A DNA stretch of 64,000 nt from Halobellus litoreus (GCF_024464595.1 NZ_JANHAW010000002.1:1326192-1390191); one strand, 5' to 3'; positions 49,063 to 58,513 are shown, counted from the stretch's first letter. Notes: generated by a model from the sequence alone, not told the origin. A program made the numbers and translations.

Positions 49063-50877
49063 ATGAACACGCTTCTGTGGGTGCTCGTCGGCCTCGCCGC
49101 GTACTCGGCGGCCGCGCTGTTCCTCTCCCAGCGCGGGCTGTTGCCCTCCTCGGTTCGCATCCAAGGACCGTTCACGACTGTGCACACGAAACGAGGGCGT
49201 GACTTCATCGACTGGATCGCGACGCCGAAGCGCTTCTGGCGCGCGTGGACCAACCTCGGCGTCGGCGCGACGCTCGTGATTATGGCGGGGATGTTCTTCT
49301 TCCTGCTGGTGCAGGGGATCGCCATCGCCCGGAACCCGCCCGCGCCCTCCTCGGTGAATCAGCCGCAGAACTTCCTCGTCATTCCCGGCGTCAACGACTT
49401 CCTGCCGCTGTCGGTGGCCCCGGAGATCATCTTCGGACTGCTCGTCGGCCTCGTCGTCCACGAGGGGGGCCACGGGATCCTCTGCCGCGTCGAGGGGATC
49501 GACATCGACTCGATGGGCGTCTTTCTCTTCACGATCATCCCGCTCGGCGCGTTCGTCCAACCCGACGAGGAGAGCCAGCGGGAGGCGAGTCGCGGCGGCC
49601 GAACCAGGATGTTCGCGGCCGGCGTGACGAACAACTTCTTCGTGACCTTCCTCGCGTTCGCCCTCCTCTTTGGTCCGGTGATCGCGAGCATCGGCGTCGC
49701 TCCGGGAATGGCCGTCCAGGGGGCGTACGACGGGTCCCCCGCGGACGCCGCGGAGATCAGACAGGGCGATCGGATCACCGCCGTCGGCGGCGTTCCGGTC
49801 GGCAACGAGAGTTCCCTCGATGCGGCGCTGCTCGGCACGAACGAACGGACCGTCGCGGTCGAACTCGACGGGGGTGACAGCGCCGCCGGCCGGGAGTCGC
49901 GGACGGTCGACGTCGAACGTTCGCTGGTCGTCGCCGGCTCCGTCGCGGGCAACCCCGCGAACATCAGCGTCGACGACGAACCGATCGCGGTGACGGCCGT
50001 GAACGGGTCGCCGGTGTACACGCGGGCCGGGTTCGCCGAGGTCGTCGGCGAGGACCGCTACGCCGAACTCGAAACCGACCGCGGGACGGTCACGGTCCCC
50101 GTCGGTGCGTACCTCACGCGGGTCGCCGAAGACGGGCCACTCGCCCAGTCCGGCGCGCCGACGGAACCGGGCGTGATCGTCACCGCGATCGACGGACAGC
50201 GGATCGTCTCCTCCACCGAACTCACTCGCGTCCTCGACGGGACCGAGCCCGGCGAGACGGTGACGGTCGAACTCTACCACGGCGGGGAGATCGGAACACG
50301 GAACGTGACGCTCGGCGAGAACCCGCAGGACGGTAGCGGGTTCCTCGGCGTCAACATCTTCCCGGGAACGAGCGGGCTGCTCCTGACCGACTTCGGCGCG
50401 CAGTCGTACCCCGCCGGGACGTACCTCGAACTGCTCGGCGGCGACGGCGGCCCCGACGCGGTCGGACTCACCGGAGCCGTCGCCGACTCGCCGCTGGCGA
50501 CCGTCTACGTCGCACTGGTGCTCCCGCTCGCCTCGCTGGTGCTCGGGATCCCCAACTTCCCCGGGTTCACGGCGAACGTGTTCAACTTCTACACCGTCGG
50601 CGGACCGCTCGGCTTCCTCGGAACGGGCGTGTTCCTCCTCGCGAACGTCTCCTTCTGGATGGCGTGGATCAACCTCCAGTTGGGTCTGTTCAACTGTATT
50701 CCCGGCTACCCGCTGGACGGCGGCCGGATCCTCCGGACGAGCGTGGAGGCGGTCGTCTCGCGGCTCCCGATCGACGACCGCAACCGGGTCGTCAGCACCA
50801 TCACGACCGGCGTCGGCGTGACGATGCTGCTGTCGCTCCTGCTTCTCATCTTCGGCCCGACGCTGCTCGGCGGATGA
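49063..50877 (+). CDS. Site-2 protease family protein with PDZ domains
   Basis: 604 residues, a longer M50-type protease. HEGGHGILCRVEGIDIDSMG near residue 137 contains the HExxH motif, and FNCIPGYPLDGGRIL near 545 provides the third ligand. Between them lie two PDZ-like regions (about 220-300 and 340-430), including GDRITAVGGVPVGNESSLDA and PGVIVTAIDGQRI, on the extracytoplasmic side. At least seven transmembrane segments are present. The ATG at 49063 is chosen because the first hydrophobic segment begins there. It likely cleaves membrane-anchored regulators. Confidence 0.9.
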   Translation: MNTLLWVLVGLAAYSAAALFLSQRGLLPSSVRIQGPFTTVHTKRGRDFIDWIATPKRFWRAWTNLGVGATLVIMAGMFFFLLVQGIAIARNPPAPSSVNQPQNFLVIPGVNDFLPLSVAPEIIFGLLVGLVVHEGGHGILCRVEGIDIDSMGVFLFTIIPLGAFVQPDEESQREASRGGRTRMFAAGVTNNFFVTFLAFALLFGPVIASIGVAPGMAVQGAYDGSPADAAEIRQGDRITAVGGVPVGNESSLDAALLGTNERTVAVELDGGDSAAGRESRTVDVERSLVVAGSVAGNPANISVDDEPIAVTAVNGSPVYTRAGFAEVVGEDRYAELETDRGTVTVPVGAYLTRVAEDGPLAQSGAPTEPGVIVTAIDGQRIVSSTELTRVLDGTEPGETVTVELYHGGEIGTRNVTLGENPQDGSGFLGVNIFPGTSGLLLTDFGAQSYPAGTYLELLGGDGGPDAVGLTGAVADSPLATVYVALVLPLASLVLGIPNFPGFTANVFNFYTVGGPLGFLGTGVFLLANVSFWMAWINLQLGLFNCIPGYPLDGGRILRTSVEAVVSRLPIDDRNRVVSTITTGVGVTMLLSLLLLIFGPTLLGG

Positions 50878-50944
50878 GGAGACGACCGCGATCCCGGACC
50901 ACCTCCCACAGATACTTGCCGTCGCGGCCACGATTTCGGCGGCG

Positions 50945-51181
50945 ATGACCGATCCCGAACTGCAGCGTTCCGTCCGTCGGAGCGCCGCCGTCCTGCTGGT
51001 CCCGCTCTCCCTCCTGCTCGTCCAGGTCGAGGTCGTCACGAGCCACCTCCCCGGCGTCGTCGAGTCCCCGTTGCCCGGGCTCTCCCGGGGCGTCGGCGTC
51101 GTGCTACTGCTGGTGTCTCTGCTGTACCTGGTCGTGAGCGGCGCGAGACAGCTCTACGGGGCGGCCGACACTCCATTCTGA
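50945..51181 (+). CDS. Small membrane protein
   Basis: 78 residues with two hydrophobic segments, SAAVLLVPLSLLLVQVEVVT and RGVGVVLLLVSLLYLVVSGA. No family is recognised. It begins 67 bases after the site-2 protease gene and may belong to the same transcript. Confidence 0.7.
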   Translation: MTDPELQRSVRRSAAVLLVPLSLLLVQVEVVTSHLPGVVESPLPGLSRGVGVVLLLVSLLYLVVSGARQLYGAADTPF

Positions 51182-51314
51182 CTCGGTCGATCGTCGCCCG
51201 GCGGCGTCGGGAGATTCCGTCAGTGTCGGGGCGCGCCGCCGAGCGGACGAGGACGCTCCCGGAATCTGAGAACGACTCGCAACGTCCATACGGGTGGCGT
51301 CCCAACCCCGGAGT

Positions 51315-52880
51315 ATGCCAGAGGCCCCACCAACTGACGAGGGCTGGTTCGTGCTGCACGACTTCCGCACCGTCGACTGGGACGCGTGGCGGGACGCGCC
51401 CGACCGCGAACGCGAGCGCGCGATCGCGGAGGGGACCGAGTACCTCCGACGCCACGAGGAGATCACAGACGCCGACGAGGGCGACTCGGCGGTCTTCTCG
51501 GTCCTCGGTCACAAGGCCGACCTGCTCGTCGTCCACTTCCGGCCGACGCTCGACGACCTCTCGCGCGCCGAGCGCCGCTTCGAGCAGACCGCGCTCGCGG
51601 GCTTCACCGACCAGCCGACCTCGTACGTCTCCGTCACTGAAATTTCGGGCTACACCAGTCCCGATTACTTCGAGGATCCCGAATCGGCCGACGAGGGCCT
51701 GCGACGCTACATGGAGGGCAAGAAGAAACCAGAGATCCCCGACGACGAGTACGTCTCCTTCTACCCGATGTCGAAGCGCCGCGGGGAGGAGCACAACTGG
51801 TACGACCTCCCCTTCGACGAGCGCGCCGAGATGATGGCGACGCACGCCGAGACGGGCAAGGAGTACGCGGGGAAGATCAAGCAGGTCATCGCCTCCTCGG
51901 TCGGCTTCGACGACTACGAGTGGGGCGTGACGCTGTTCTCCGAGGACCCGGCCCACATCAAGGACATCGTCTACGATATGCGCTTCGACGAGGTGTCCTC
52001 GAAGTACGGCGAGTTCGGGCAGTTCTACGTCGGTCGTCGCTTCCCGCCGAACGACCTCGGCGCGTACCTCGAAGGCGCGGCGGTGCCGACGAGCGAGCAC
52101 GCCGGCGGAGAGGAGATCACCCGACGCCTGCACGGCGACGCCGACGCCCACGGCGAGGCGCACGGCCACGCGCACGGTGACGCCGCCCACGGTGGAGCGG
52201 GCGGTCACGGGGGCGCCCACGGCGGCGGGAGCGCCCACGGGGACTCACCGCACGGAGAAGAGGCGGCCGAAGGGTCCGAGGCCGCCGACGGCGACGACGA
52301 CAGCATCCGCGAGGAACTCGCGGACCTGAACATCTACGCCGGCAAACCCCACGGCGAGGACGTCTACGCGACGGTGCTCTACTCGGAGGCCGACACCGAC
52401 GAGCTGTTCGACGAAGTCGAGGGGCTCCGAGGGAACTTCGATCACTACGACACGCACGTGAAGACCGCGGTCTACGAGGCCAGCGGGCGCGAGCGCAGCG
52501 CCGTCGTGAGCATCTGGGACACCCAGTCGGCGGCGGAGACGGCCGCCGGCTTCCTCTCGGAACTGCCCGGCATCGTCTCGCGGGCCGGCGAGGAGTCGGG
52601 CTTCGGGACGATGGGGATGTTCTACACGGTCAAACCCGAACACCACGGAGACTTCGTCGAGACCTTCGGCACCGTCGGCGAACTCCTCGATGAGATGGAG
52701 GGCCACCAGGAGACGGACCTGATGATGAACGTCGAGGACGAGAACGATATGTTCATCTCCAGCCAGTGGGACGCACGCGAGGACGCGATGGAGTTCTTCC
52801 GCTCCGATGAGTTCAGCGAGACGGTCCAGTGGGGCCGCGACGTGCTCGCCGACCGACCGCGACACGTCTTCCTGGCGTAG
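51315..52880 (+). CDS. pitA: PitA: chlorite dismutase-like domain fused to an ABM domain
   Basis: 521 residues. Residues about 8-255 form a chlorite dismutase/coproheme-decarboxylase-like domain (SFYPMSKRRGEEHNWYDLPF, GQFYVGRRFPPNDLGAYLEG). A His/Gly/Ala-rich linker (about 265-325, with repeated AHG) follows. The C-terminal part (about 330-521) is an antibiotic-biosynthesis-monooxygenase-type ferredoxin-like domain. This architecture matches PitA described in Haloferax volcanii. Related stand-alone domains act in haem synthesis; the His-rich linker suggests metal binding. The ATG at 51315 is used. It stands alone, with a strong hairpin after it. Confidence 0.92.
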   Translation: MPEAPPTDEGWFVLHDFRTVDWDAWRDAPDRERERAIAEGTEYLRRHEEITDADEGDSAVFSVLGHKADLLVVHFRPTLDDLSRAERRFEQTALAGFTDQPTSYVSVTEISGYTSPDYFEDPESADEGLRRYMEGKKKPEIPDDEYVSFYPMSKRRGEEHNWYDLPFDERAEMMATHAETGKEYAGKIKQVIASSVGFDDYEWGVTLFSEDPAHIKDIVYDMRFDEVSSKYGEFGQFYVGRRFPPNDLGAYLEGAAVPTSEHAGGEEITRRLHGDADAHGEAHGHAHGDAAHGGAGGHGGAHGGGSAHGDSPHGEEAAEGSEAADGDDDSIREELADLNIYAGKPHGEDVYATVLYSEADTDELFDEVEGLRGNFDHYDTHVKTAVYEASGRERSAVVSIWDTQSAAETAAGFLSELPGIVSRAGEESGFGTMGMFYTVKPEHHGDFVETFGTVGELLDEMEGHQETDLMMNVEDENDMFISSQWDAREDAMEFFRSDEFSETVQWGRDVLADRPRHVFLA

Positions 52881-52895
52881 GGCCCCGTTTAAATT

Positions 52896-52926
52896 GTCTG
52901 ACGCGTTTGCGACTGCAGCGTCAGAC
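52896..52926. terminator. Perfect hairpin between convergent genes
   Basis: GTCTGACGC and GCGTCAGAC form a perfect 9-bp stem with a 13-base loop, 15 bases after the pitA stop codon and 41 bases before the end of the convergent gene. Adjacent GTTTAAAT gives an AT-rich shoulder. It probably serves as a terminator on either strand. Confidence 0.5.
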
Positions 52927-52967
52927 GCCGCCGGGTGCGTCGGTTTCGAAGCGAAACGAAGGGGTCG

Positions 52968-53462
52968 CTACCGCTCGCGTTCGATCGATCGGGTGCCGGC
53001 GTCGCCGGACTCCGCGGGGCCGGGTCCCTGCCCGGAGAGACCCTCGGTTTCGACGAGGGCCTCCAGGCGACGCTCGAACTCCGCGTGGTCGATTTCCCCT
53101 TCGGCGTACCGCGTCCGGAGCCGCTGAATCGGGCGTTCGTCGGCGGCGTCGTCGGATCCGCCACCGCCGAAGAGTCCGATCGAACCGGATTCGGTCGTCC
53201 CCGTCGCGTCGACGGCGTCGGTCGTGCCGAGGCCGTTCGATTCCGTCGTGCCGCGGAGGCGTCCGGCGGCGTACAGCACGCCGTACCAGAGGAGCATCGT
53301 CGCCGGCGCGACGACCAGAAACGCCGTGACCGGGTTGGCGTAGGTGAAAAGCGACATCACGGCGATCCACGCGCCGACGACGAGACCGATCAGGGGAGGG
53401 CTCCGCGCGACGGCGGAAACGTACTCGGAGAGTCGCGTCCCGAGCCGATGGAGGACCGTCAT
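52968..53462 (-). CDS. Membrane protein with SHOCT domain
   Basis: 164 residues. Two hydrophobic segments (about 22-65, PLIGLVVGAWIAVMSLFTYA and FLVVAPATMLLWYGVLYAAG) are followed by a Gly/Thr/Ser linker and a C-terminal SHOCT motif, LRTRYAEGEIDHAEFERRLE. SHOCT segments are short helical hairpins that promote oligomerisation. The ATG at 53462 is chosen since upstream sequence is Arg-rich. It lies 38 bases after the 63-residue membrane gene in the same run. Confidence 0.82.
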   Translation of the reverse strand: MTVLHRLGTRLSEYVSAVARSPPLIGLVVGAWIAVMSLFTYANPVTAFLVVAPATMLLWYGVLYAAGRLRGTTESNGLGTTDAVDATGTTESGSIGLFGGGGSDDAADERPIQRLRTRYAEGEIDHAEFERRLEALVETEGLSGQGPGPAESGDAGTRSIERER

Positions 53463-53500
53463 ACGCGAGAATCTGTCGGCCGGTAGAAAAATCGTTTCGG

Positions 53501-53692
53501 TCAGTCCGATCGACGGCGACGGTACGCGACGACCCCGACGACGCCGGTCAGGAGCGTCAGCGCGTCCCACGGCGAGGGGTCGACGTCGCGGGCGCGAGCG
53601 TCGCGGCGGACCCACGCGGTCAGCGCCACGTGGGCGACGGCCGTCAGCGCGAGGAACGCCGTCGAGCGCGAGACCGGTGCGTCCGCGGCCAC
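53501..53692 (-). CDS. 63-residue membrane protein
   Basis: One clear hydrophobic segment near the start (TAFLALTAVAHVALTAWV) and a weaker one near the end (LLTGVVGVVAYRRRRSD). It begins with GTG one base after the stop codon of the aldo/keto reductase gene, so it is almost certainly translated with it. No family is recognised. Confidence 0.65.
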   Translation of the reverse strand: MAADAPVSRSTAFLALTAVAHVALTAWVRRDARARDVDPSPWDALTLLTGVVGVVAYRRRRSD

Positions 53693-53693
53693 G

Positions 53694-54776
53694 TCAGTCC
53701 GAGGACGCGGAGTTCCGCGGCCCCGCCGTCGCCCGCTTGTCGATTCCCGCCGCGCGGATGTCCTCGCCGCCGACGGAGGAGCGGAGTTCGTCCATCCCGT
53801 CGTCGCGGTCGATGCCGAAGTTGTCGGCGTACAGCTCCGCGACGCGCGCCAGTTCCTCCTCGGACAGTTTCGGGACCTCCGAGGCCGCGGCCCACTCGGT
53901 GATGTCTTCCTTCGTGTGGAACGTCGGCGTCACGGTCGCGACCGCGTCGTGGCTGAGGAGGTACGCGATGGCGGCCTGCCCCATCGTGCGCTCGCCCTCT
54001 CGCTCCAGGAAGCGGAGCGTGTCGAGCTTCTCCCAGCCCGTCTCGTACCACGCGTCGGGACGGAACCCGCGGTGGTCGTCGAGGTCGTGGCCCGTCTCGG
54101 GCGTCACCTGCTCGTTCAGCAGTCCCGAGGAGTGGGGGACGCGGGGGATCAGACTGGTCGAAGAGCCCGTCCGCTCGATGGTGTCGAGGAAGTGGTTGCC
54201 GACCTCCTGCTCGAAGAGGTTCCAGACGAGTTGCAGCGAGTCGAACTCCTCTTCGATGGCCATATCGCCCTCCGCAAGCCAACCGATCGAGGGGCCGAGC
54301 GCCCAACCGATCGAGCGAACGAGCCCCTCCTCTTTCAGTTCGTCGAGCGCCTCCAGCACGTCCGCGTCGACCTCGTCGACGTTCGCGTTGTGTAGCTGGA
54401 GGACGTCGACGTACTCCATCCCGAGTCGGTCGAGGCTCTTCTCGGTCGCCGAGCGGACCCACTCGCCGGTGATCTCCTTGGGGAGTTCGCCGTGGCCCGC
54501 CTGGGGGTTGTTGTAGAAGTCGTAGCCGATCTTCGTGGCGACGGTGGCCTCGTCTCGGTACGCAGCGAGCGCCTCGCCGAGCAGTTCCTCGCTGTCGCCG
54601 TGACCGTACACGTCGCCGGTGTCGAAGTAGGTGATTCCCTCGTCGATCGCGTGGTGGATGAGGTCGATCGAGTCCTCGCGCGTCCGATCGCCCCACCAGT
54701 CGGTGCCGACGACCCACGCGCCGAACCCGACCTCGCTCACTTCGACGTCGGAGTCGCCCAGCGTCTGGAAGTTCAT
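53694..54776 (-). CDS. Aldo/keto reductase
   Basis: 360 residues. The catalytic tetrad is visible: Asp in YFDTGDVYG, Tyr in the same phrase, Lys in VATKIGYDF and His in VLQLHNANV. The C-terminal NADPH-binding part is recognisable in MGQAAIAYLLSHDAVATVTP. The substrate is probably a small carbonyl compound. The first gene of a three-gene run with two small membrane proteins. The ATG at 54776 starts MNFQTLGDSDVEVSEVGFG, the normal family start. Confidence 0.93.
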   Translation of the reverse strand: MNFQTLGDSDVEVSEVGFGAWVVGTDWWGDRTREDSIDLIHHAIDEGITYFDTGDVYGHGDSEELLGEALAAYRDEATVATKIGYDFYNNPQAGHGELPKEITGEWVRSATEKSLDRLGMEYVDVLQLHNANVDEVDADVLEALDELKEEGLVRSIGWALGPSIGWLAEGDMAIEEEFDSLQLVWNLFEQEVGNHFLDTIERTGSSTSLIPRVPHSSGLLNEQVTPETGHDLDDHRGFRPDAWYETGWEKLDTLRFLEREGERTMGQAAIAYLLSHDAVATVTPTFHTKEDITEWAAASEVPKLSEEELARVAELYADNFGIDRDDGMDELRSSVGGEDIRAAGIDKRATAGPRNSASSD

Positions 54777-54901
54777 ACCCGAACGTTGGGCGGCGATTTA
54801 TTTAGAGTGTCGGCTGCTCCCGGAAATCGAGAACGCAACTGGCGAACGGCAGCCGTTTGCTCGACTATCTGTGTCACTCGTCCGTCAGCGTCACTCGTAC
54901 A

Positions 54902-56293
54902 TCAGCGTCGCTCGTACGCGAACAGTCCGTCGGGGTCGTGCGTCTCGCGAACCCGCCGCAGTCGCTCGGCGTTCGCGGCGTACACGTCGTCGGCGTCGGA
55001 CGCCCGCCCGCCGGCGAAGTTCGGGAGCGTGCCCGGAAGCGACGCCCCGTCGCGGAACCGGTCGCAGGTCTCGCGCACCCACGCGACGTTTTCGGTCGTC
55101 GCCGTCGGATCGTCCCACGCGGCCTCGACGTTCACGACGACGTCGGCGTCGCGGCCGACGAGCGGGGTCGCCGACTCGGACACCCGCCCGACCGCGCCGT
55201 GCATCGGCCAGACGACGATCGTCGACAGGTCCGAGGGGGCGGCGTCTGCGGCCCGCCGCAGTTCGGCGATCGCGTCGTCGTCGAGCCGTGCGAGCGGCAC
55301 GGACTTCCAGTAGTACCGACGGCCGGCCGGGAAGTCCCCGTCCATCATCGACTGGAGTTCCGTGTAGGGCATCGCCTCGAACGACTCGGCGAACGCGTCG
55401 GGGTGGTCGCGGAACGGCTCGAACTCCCGCCGACCGGCCTCGGGGTCGCCGGCGTAGACCCCGGCAACGCAGAGCGCGAGGTCGCTATGGCGATCGGCGG
55501 GGAACTCGGCGGTCGTCGGAACGCGCGCGAGGTACGGAAACACGCAGGACTCCGCCGGAGCGGTCCGCTGATACTCGCGGTACGCGCCGAGCGCGTCGCC
55601 GGCGGCCGCGGCGGGCAGCCACGACTCGAAGTACCCGACGTCGTGGTCGAGCGGATGGAGGTCGAACTCGAAGGCCGTGACGACGCCGGGCGTGCCGCCG
55701 CCCCGGGCCGCCCAGAAGACGTCGGTGTCGCGGTCGGCGTTCGCCGCCACGCGCTCGCCGCGGCCGGTGACGACCTCGATTTCGCGGAGGTTGTCGGCGG
55801 TGAACCCGTGCTTCGGCGAGAGGTAGCCCGTTCCGCCGCCGAGCGTGAGACCCGCGACGCCGGTGTCGGCGTACACGCCGCCGGGCGTCGCAAGCCCGAA
55901 CGACTGCGCGGCGCGGTCGAGCGTCCCCCAGGTCGTCCCGGGCCCGACGCGCGCGATCCGTTCCTCGGGATCGATCCGCACCCACTCCATCCGCGAGCAG
56001 TCGACGACGAGGCCGCCGGAGACGACCGAGGAACCGGAGACGCTGTGCCCGCCGCTCCGGACCGCGGTTTCGAGGTCGCGCTCGCGGGCGAAGTCGACCG
56101 CGACTCGCACGTCGTCGACGGATTCGCAGTACGCGACTACTGCCGGATACTCGTTTACCAGTCCGTTCCAGACCCGCCGCGCCTCGGCGTAGCCGTCGTC
56201 GAACGGCGTCACGACGCCGCCGTCGAGCCGTTTCGAGAGGCTCCCGGTCGGGAGTGCCGCCGCAGCTTCCCGGGCGTCCCGGTTCGCGTCCAT
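54902..56293 (-). CDS. FAD-linked oxidase (berberine bridge enzyme-like)
   Basis: 463 residues. The FAD domain holds AVRSGGHSVSGSSVVSGGLV, with the histidine that often binds FAD covalently, and LTLGGGTGYLSPKHGFTADN, where the cysteine of bicovalent members is missing. A C-terminal BBE motif reads VYAANAERLRRVRETHDPDG. Relatives oxidise sugars or other small molecules. The ATG at 56293 is used. Candidate RNA copy D lies after it in genome order. It is divergent from nothing obvious, being flanked by minus-strand genes. Confidence 0.9.
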   Translation of the reverse strand: MDANRDAREAAAALPTGSLSKRLDGGVVTPFDDGYAEARRVWNGLVNEYPAVVAYCESVDDVRVAVDFARERDLETAVRSGGHSVSGSSVVSGGLVVDCSRMEWVRIDPEERIARVGPGTTWGTLDRAAQSFGLATPGGVYADTGVAGLTLGGGTGYLSPKHGFTADNLREIEVVTGRGERVAANADRDTDVFWAARGGGTPGVVTAFEFDLHPLDHDVGYFESWLPAAAAGDALGAYREYQRTAPAESCVFPYLARVPTTAEFPADRHSDLALCVAGVYAGDPEAGRREFEPFRDHPDAFAESFEAMPYTELQSMMDGDFPAGRRYYWKSVPLARLDDDAIAELRRAADAAPSDLSTIVVWPMHGAVGRVSESATPLVGRDADVVVNVEAAWDDPTATTENVAWVRETCDRFRDGASLPGTLPNFAGGRASDADDVYAANAERLRRVRETHDPDGLFAYERR

Positions 56294-56346
56294 ACGGACA
56301 CGTGTCGGCGACGTGGCTTACCGATTGGGGCCCGTCCGCACGGAGG

Positions 56347-56352
56347 TTTATA
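56347..56352 (+). promoter_or_regulatory. TATA box of small-RNA copy D
   Basis: TTTATA, followed after exactly 24 bases by GTGACGTAG, as in the other copies. Confidence 0.6.
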
Positions 56353-56376
56353 TTCGATCGCGTGGCCAGACGGGCC

Positions 56377-56604
56377 GTGACGTAGGAGTCGTCCCGCGCC
56401 GGGCAGCGGGTGTTCGGCACGTCGGCGCGGGAGGCGGCGACAGCGACGCGGTCGTCGCCGTAGGAGTCGACCGCGATGTCGGCGGCGGCGGGCTCAACCG
56501 TGACATCGCCGTCGTCGTGGAGGTCGATCGCGACGTCGCCGGTGTCCTGAGAGTCGACCGCGCCGTCGTCGCGAGCGGGTGCCGACTGTTCGCCATTCCG
56601 TCGG
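56377..56604 (+). ncRNA. Candidate structured RNA, copy D of four, with insertion
   Basis: Starts GTGACGTAG. CCCGCGCCG (56393-56401) pairs perfectly with CGGCGCGGG (56423-56431). TCGGCAC (56414-56420) pairs with GTGCCGA (56579-56585). The tail CTGTTCGCCATTCCG matches copy B. Between the helices lies an extra stretch of about 147 bases made of imperfect repeats around GTCGACCGCGATGTCG. It lies on the + strand between two minus-strand genes, so it is not a leader of either. The 3' end is estimated. Confidence 0.58.
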
Positions 56605-56628
56605 ACGGGCGCACGCGGAGAATCGCGC

Positions 56629-58428
56629 CTACGCCGCCGAGAGCAACGCCGCCATCCGGTCGAGGTACTCGTCGTAGACCGAGATGGCGGACTCGATCGG
56701 CTCCGAAGTCGTCATATCGACGCCGGCGGCGTCGAGGACGTCGATCGGATACTCCGACCCGCCGAGCGCCAGCGCCTCCCGGTACGCCGACGCGACGTCC
56801 TCGCCCTCCTCTAAGATCCGCTCGACGATCGCGACGGCGGCGGAGATGCCCGTCGCGTACTGGTAGACGTAGTAGTTGTAGTAGAAGTGGGGGATCCGCA
56901 TCCACTCGCGGTCGATGCGGTCGTCAAGTTCGGCCGGGGCGTAGAACTCCGACTTCAGGTCGCGGTACTCCTCGTCGAACCGATCGGGCGTGAGCGCGCC
57001 GTCGGCCTCGGCGATCTCGTGGATTCGGAGCTCGAAGTCCGCGAACATCGTCTGCCGGAACAGCGTCTGTCGGAAGCGTTCGAGGTACTCGTCGAGCACG
57101 TGCATCCGGAGTGCGTCGTCCTCGACGGTCTCGAGGAGGTGATGCGTGAGGAGCGTCTCGTTGACCGTCGAGGCCACCTCCGCGACGAAGATCGTGTAGT
57201 CTGCGTACTGCCAGGGCTGTTCGTCCTTCGCCAGTTCGGAGTGCAGCGAGTGCCCGAGTTCGTGCGCCAGCGTGAACATCGAGGTGATGTCGTCCTGGTA
57301 GTTCATCAGGATGAACGGCTGGGTGTCGTAGGTTCCCGCGGAGAACGCCCCGGAGCGCTTGCCGCGGTTCTCGTAGACGTCGACCCAGCGCGATTCCAGC
57401 CCCTCAGCGACGCGCTCTTGGTACGCCTCGCCGAGCGGTGCGACCGAGTCGACGATGTACTCGGTCGCCTGTTCGTAGGAGATGTCGGGCCCTTCGTCGC
57501 CCGTCATCGACATATACAGGTCCCACATCTCGAGGTCGTCGACGCCGAGTGCCTCCCGCTTCAACTCGGCGTGTCGGTGGAGGCTCTCGAGGTTGTCGTG
57601 GACCGTCTCGATGAGCGTGTCGTACACCTCGACCGGGACGTTCGGACCGTCGAGCGCCGCCTCTCGCGCGGTCTCGTAGTGTCTTGCGCGCGCGTACTTC
57701 ACATCCTTCCTGATGCTGTTCTTCAACGAGGTGCCGACCGTGTTGCGGACGTCGCCCCACTCGTCGTAGAACCCCTCGTAGACCTCCCGTCGGAACGCGC
57801 GGTCGGGGTGTTTCTGGAGTTTCGTGAAGTTGCCCTGCGTGATCTCCACCGACTCGCCGTCGGGACGTTCGACCGTCGGGAACGCCATATCGGCGTTCGA
57901 GAGCATCCCGAAGATCTCCGAGGAGGCACCGGCGACTTCCCCCAGTTCCGCGAGCAACTCCTCGATCTCCGCCGAGCGGGTGTGGGGTTTCGTCCGCAGG
58001 ACGTCGTCGAAGTAGTGCTCGTAGGCCGCGAGTTCGGGTTCGCGCTCGACGAACGACGCGACGTCCGACTCGTCGAGTCGCTGGAGTTCGGGTTCGAGGA
58101 AGCTCACCGCCGACTGCGTCGCCGAGGAGAGCGACTCGGCTTTCGCGCTCATCGCCTGGTACTCCTGGTTCCGAGTGTCTTCGGCGCTCCGCAGGTTGGC
58201 GTAACTGACCACCTGCGAGACTTCGCGGAGCAGTTCTTCGCGAAGTTCGAGCAGTTCCAGAAGCGTCTCCGGGCTCTCGGTGGCCCGTCCCTCGTACGCC
58301 CGCAGGTCGTCGACGCGGTCGGTGACCGATTCGTACGCCGCCTCCCAGGCGTCGTCGTTCGCGTAGATACTCGTGAGGTCCCACTTGTCCTCGGTATCGA
58401 TCTCGCCCCGTTCGGGAACCTGACTCAT
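56629..58428 (-). CDS. pepF: Oligoendopeptidase F (M3 family)
   Basis: 599 residues, the normal length. The zinc motif LAHELGHSLHSELAKDEQPW is near residue 389, with the distal Glu in VAEVASTVNETLL. The start EDKWDLTSIYANDDAWEAAY is typical of PepF. It degrades peptides of roughly 7-17 residues in the cytoplasm. The ATG at 58428 is chosen since upstream residues have Arg/Ser-rich non-coding character. Confidence 0.95.
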   Translation of the reverse strand: MSQVPERGEIDTEDKWDLTSIYANDDAWEAAYESVTDRVDDLRAYEGRATESPETLLELLELREELLREVSQVVSYANLRSAEDTRNQEYQAMSAKAESLSSATQSAVSFLEPELQRLDESDVASFVEREPELAAYEHYFDDVLRTKPHTRSAEIEELLAELGEVAGASSEIFGMLSNADMAFPTVERPDGESVEITQGNFTKLQKHPDRAFRREVYEGFYDEWGDVRNTVGTSLKNSIRKDVKYARARHYETAREAALDGPNVPVEVYDTLIETVHDNLESLHRHAELKREALGVDDLEMWDLYMSMTGDEGPDISYEQATEYIVDSVAPLGEAYQERVAEGLESRWVDVYENRGKRSGAFSAGTYDTQPFILMNYQDDITSMFTLAHELGHSLHSELAKDEQPWQYADYTIFVAEVASTVNETLLTHHLLETVEDDALRMHVLDEYLERFRQTLFRQTMFADFELRIHEIAEADGALTPDRFDEEYRDLKSEFYAPAELDDRIDREWMRIPHFYYNYYVYQYATGISAAVAIVERILEEGEDVASAYREALALGGSEYPIDVLDAAGVDMTTSEPIESAISVYDEYLDRMAALLSAA

Positions 58429-58513
58429 ACCGGGAAGAGCGGTGGCGTGGTGGTAAGACTTACTCACCCGGCCGAATCCGCGGAGGACGTCCGGTAGCCG
58501 AAAGTATGAACGC

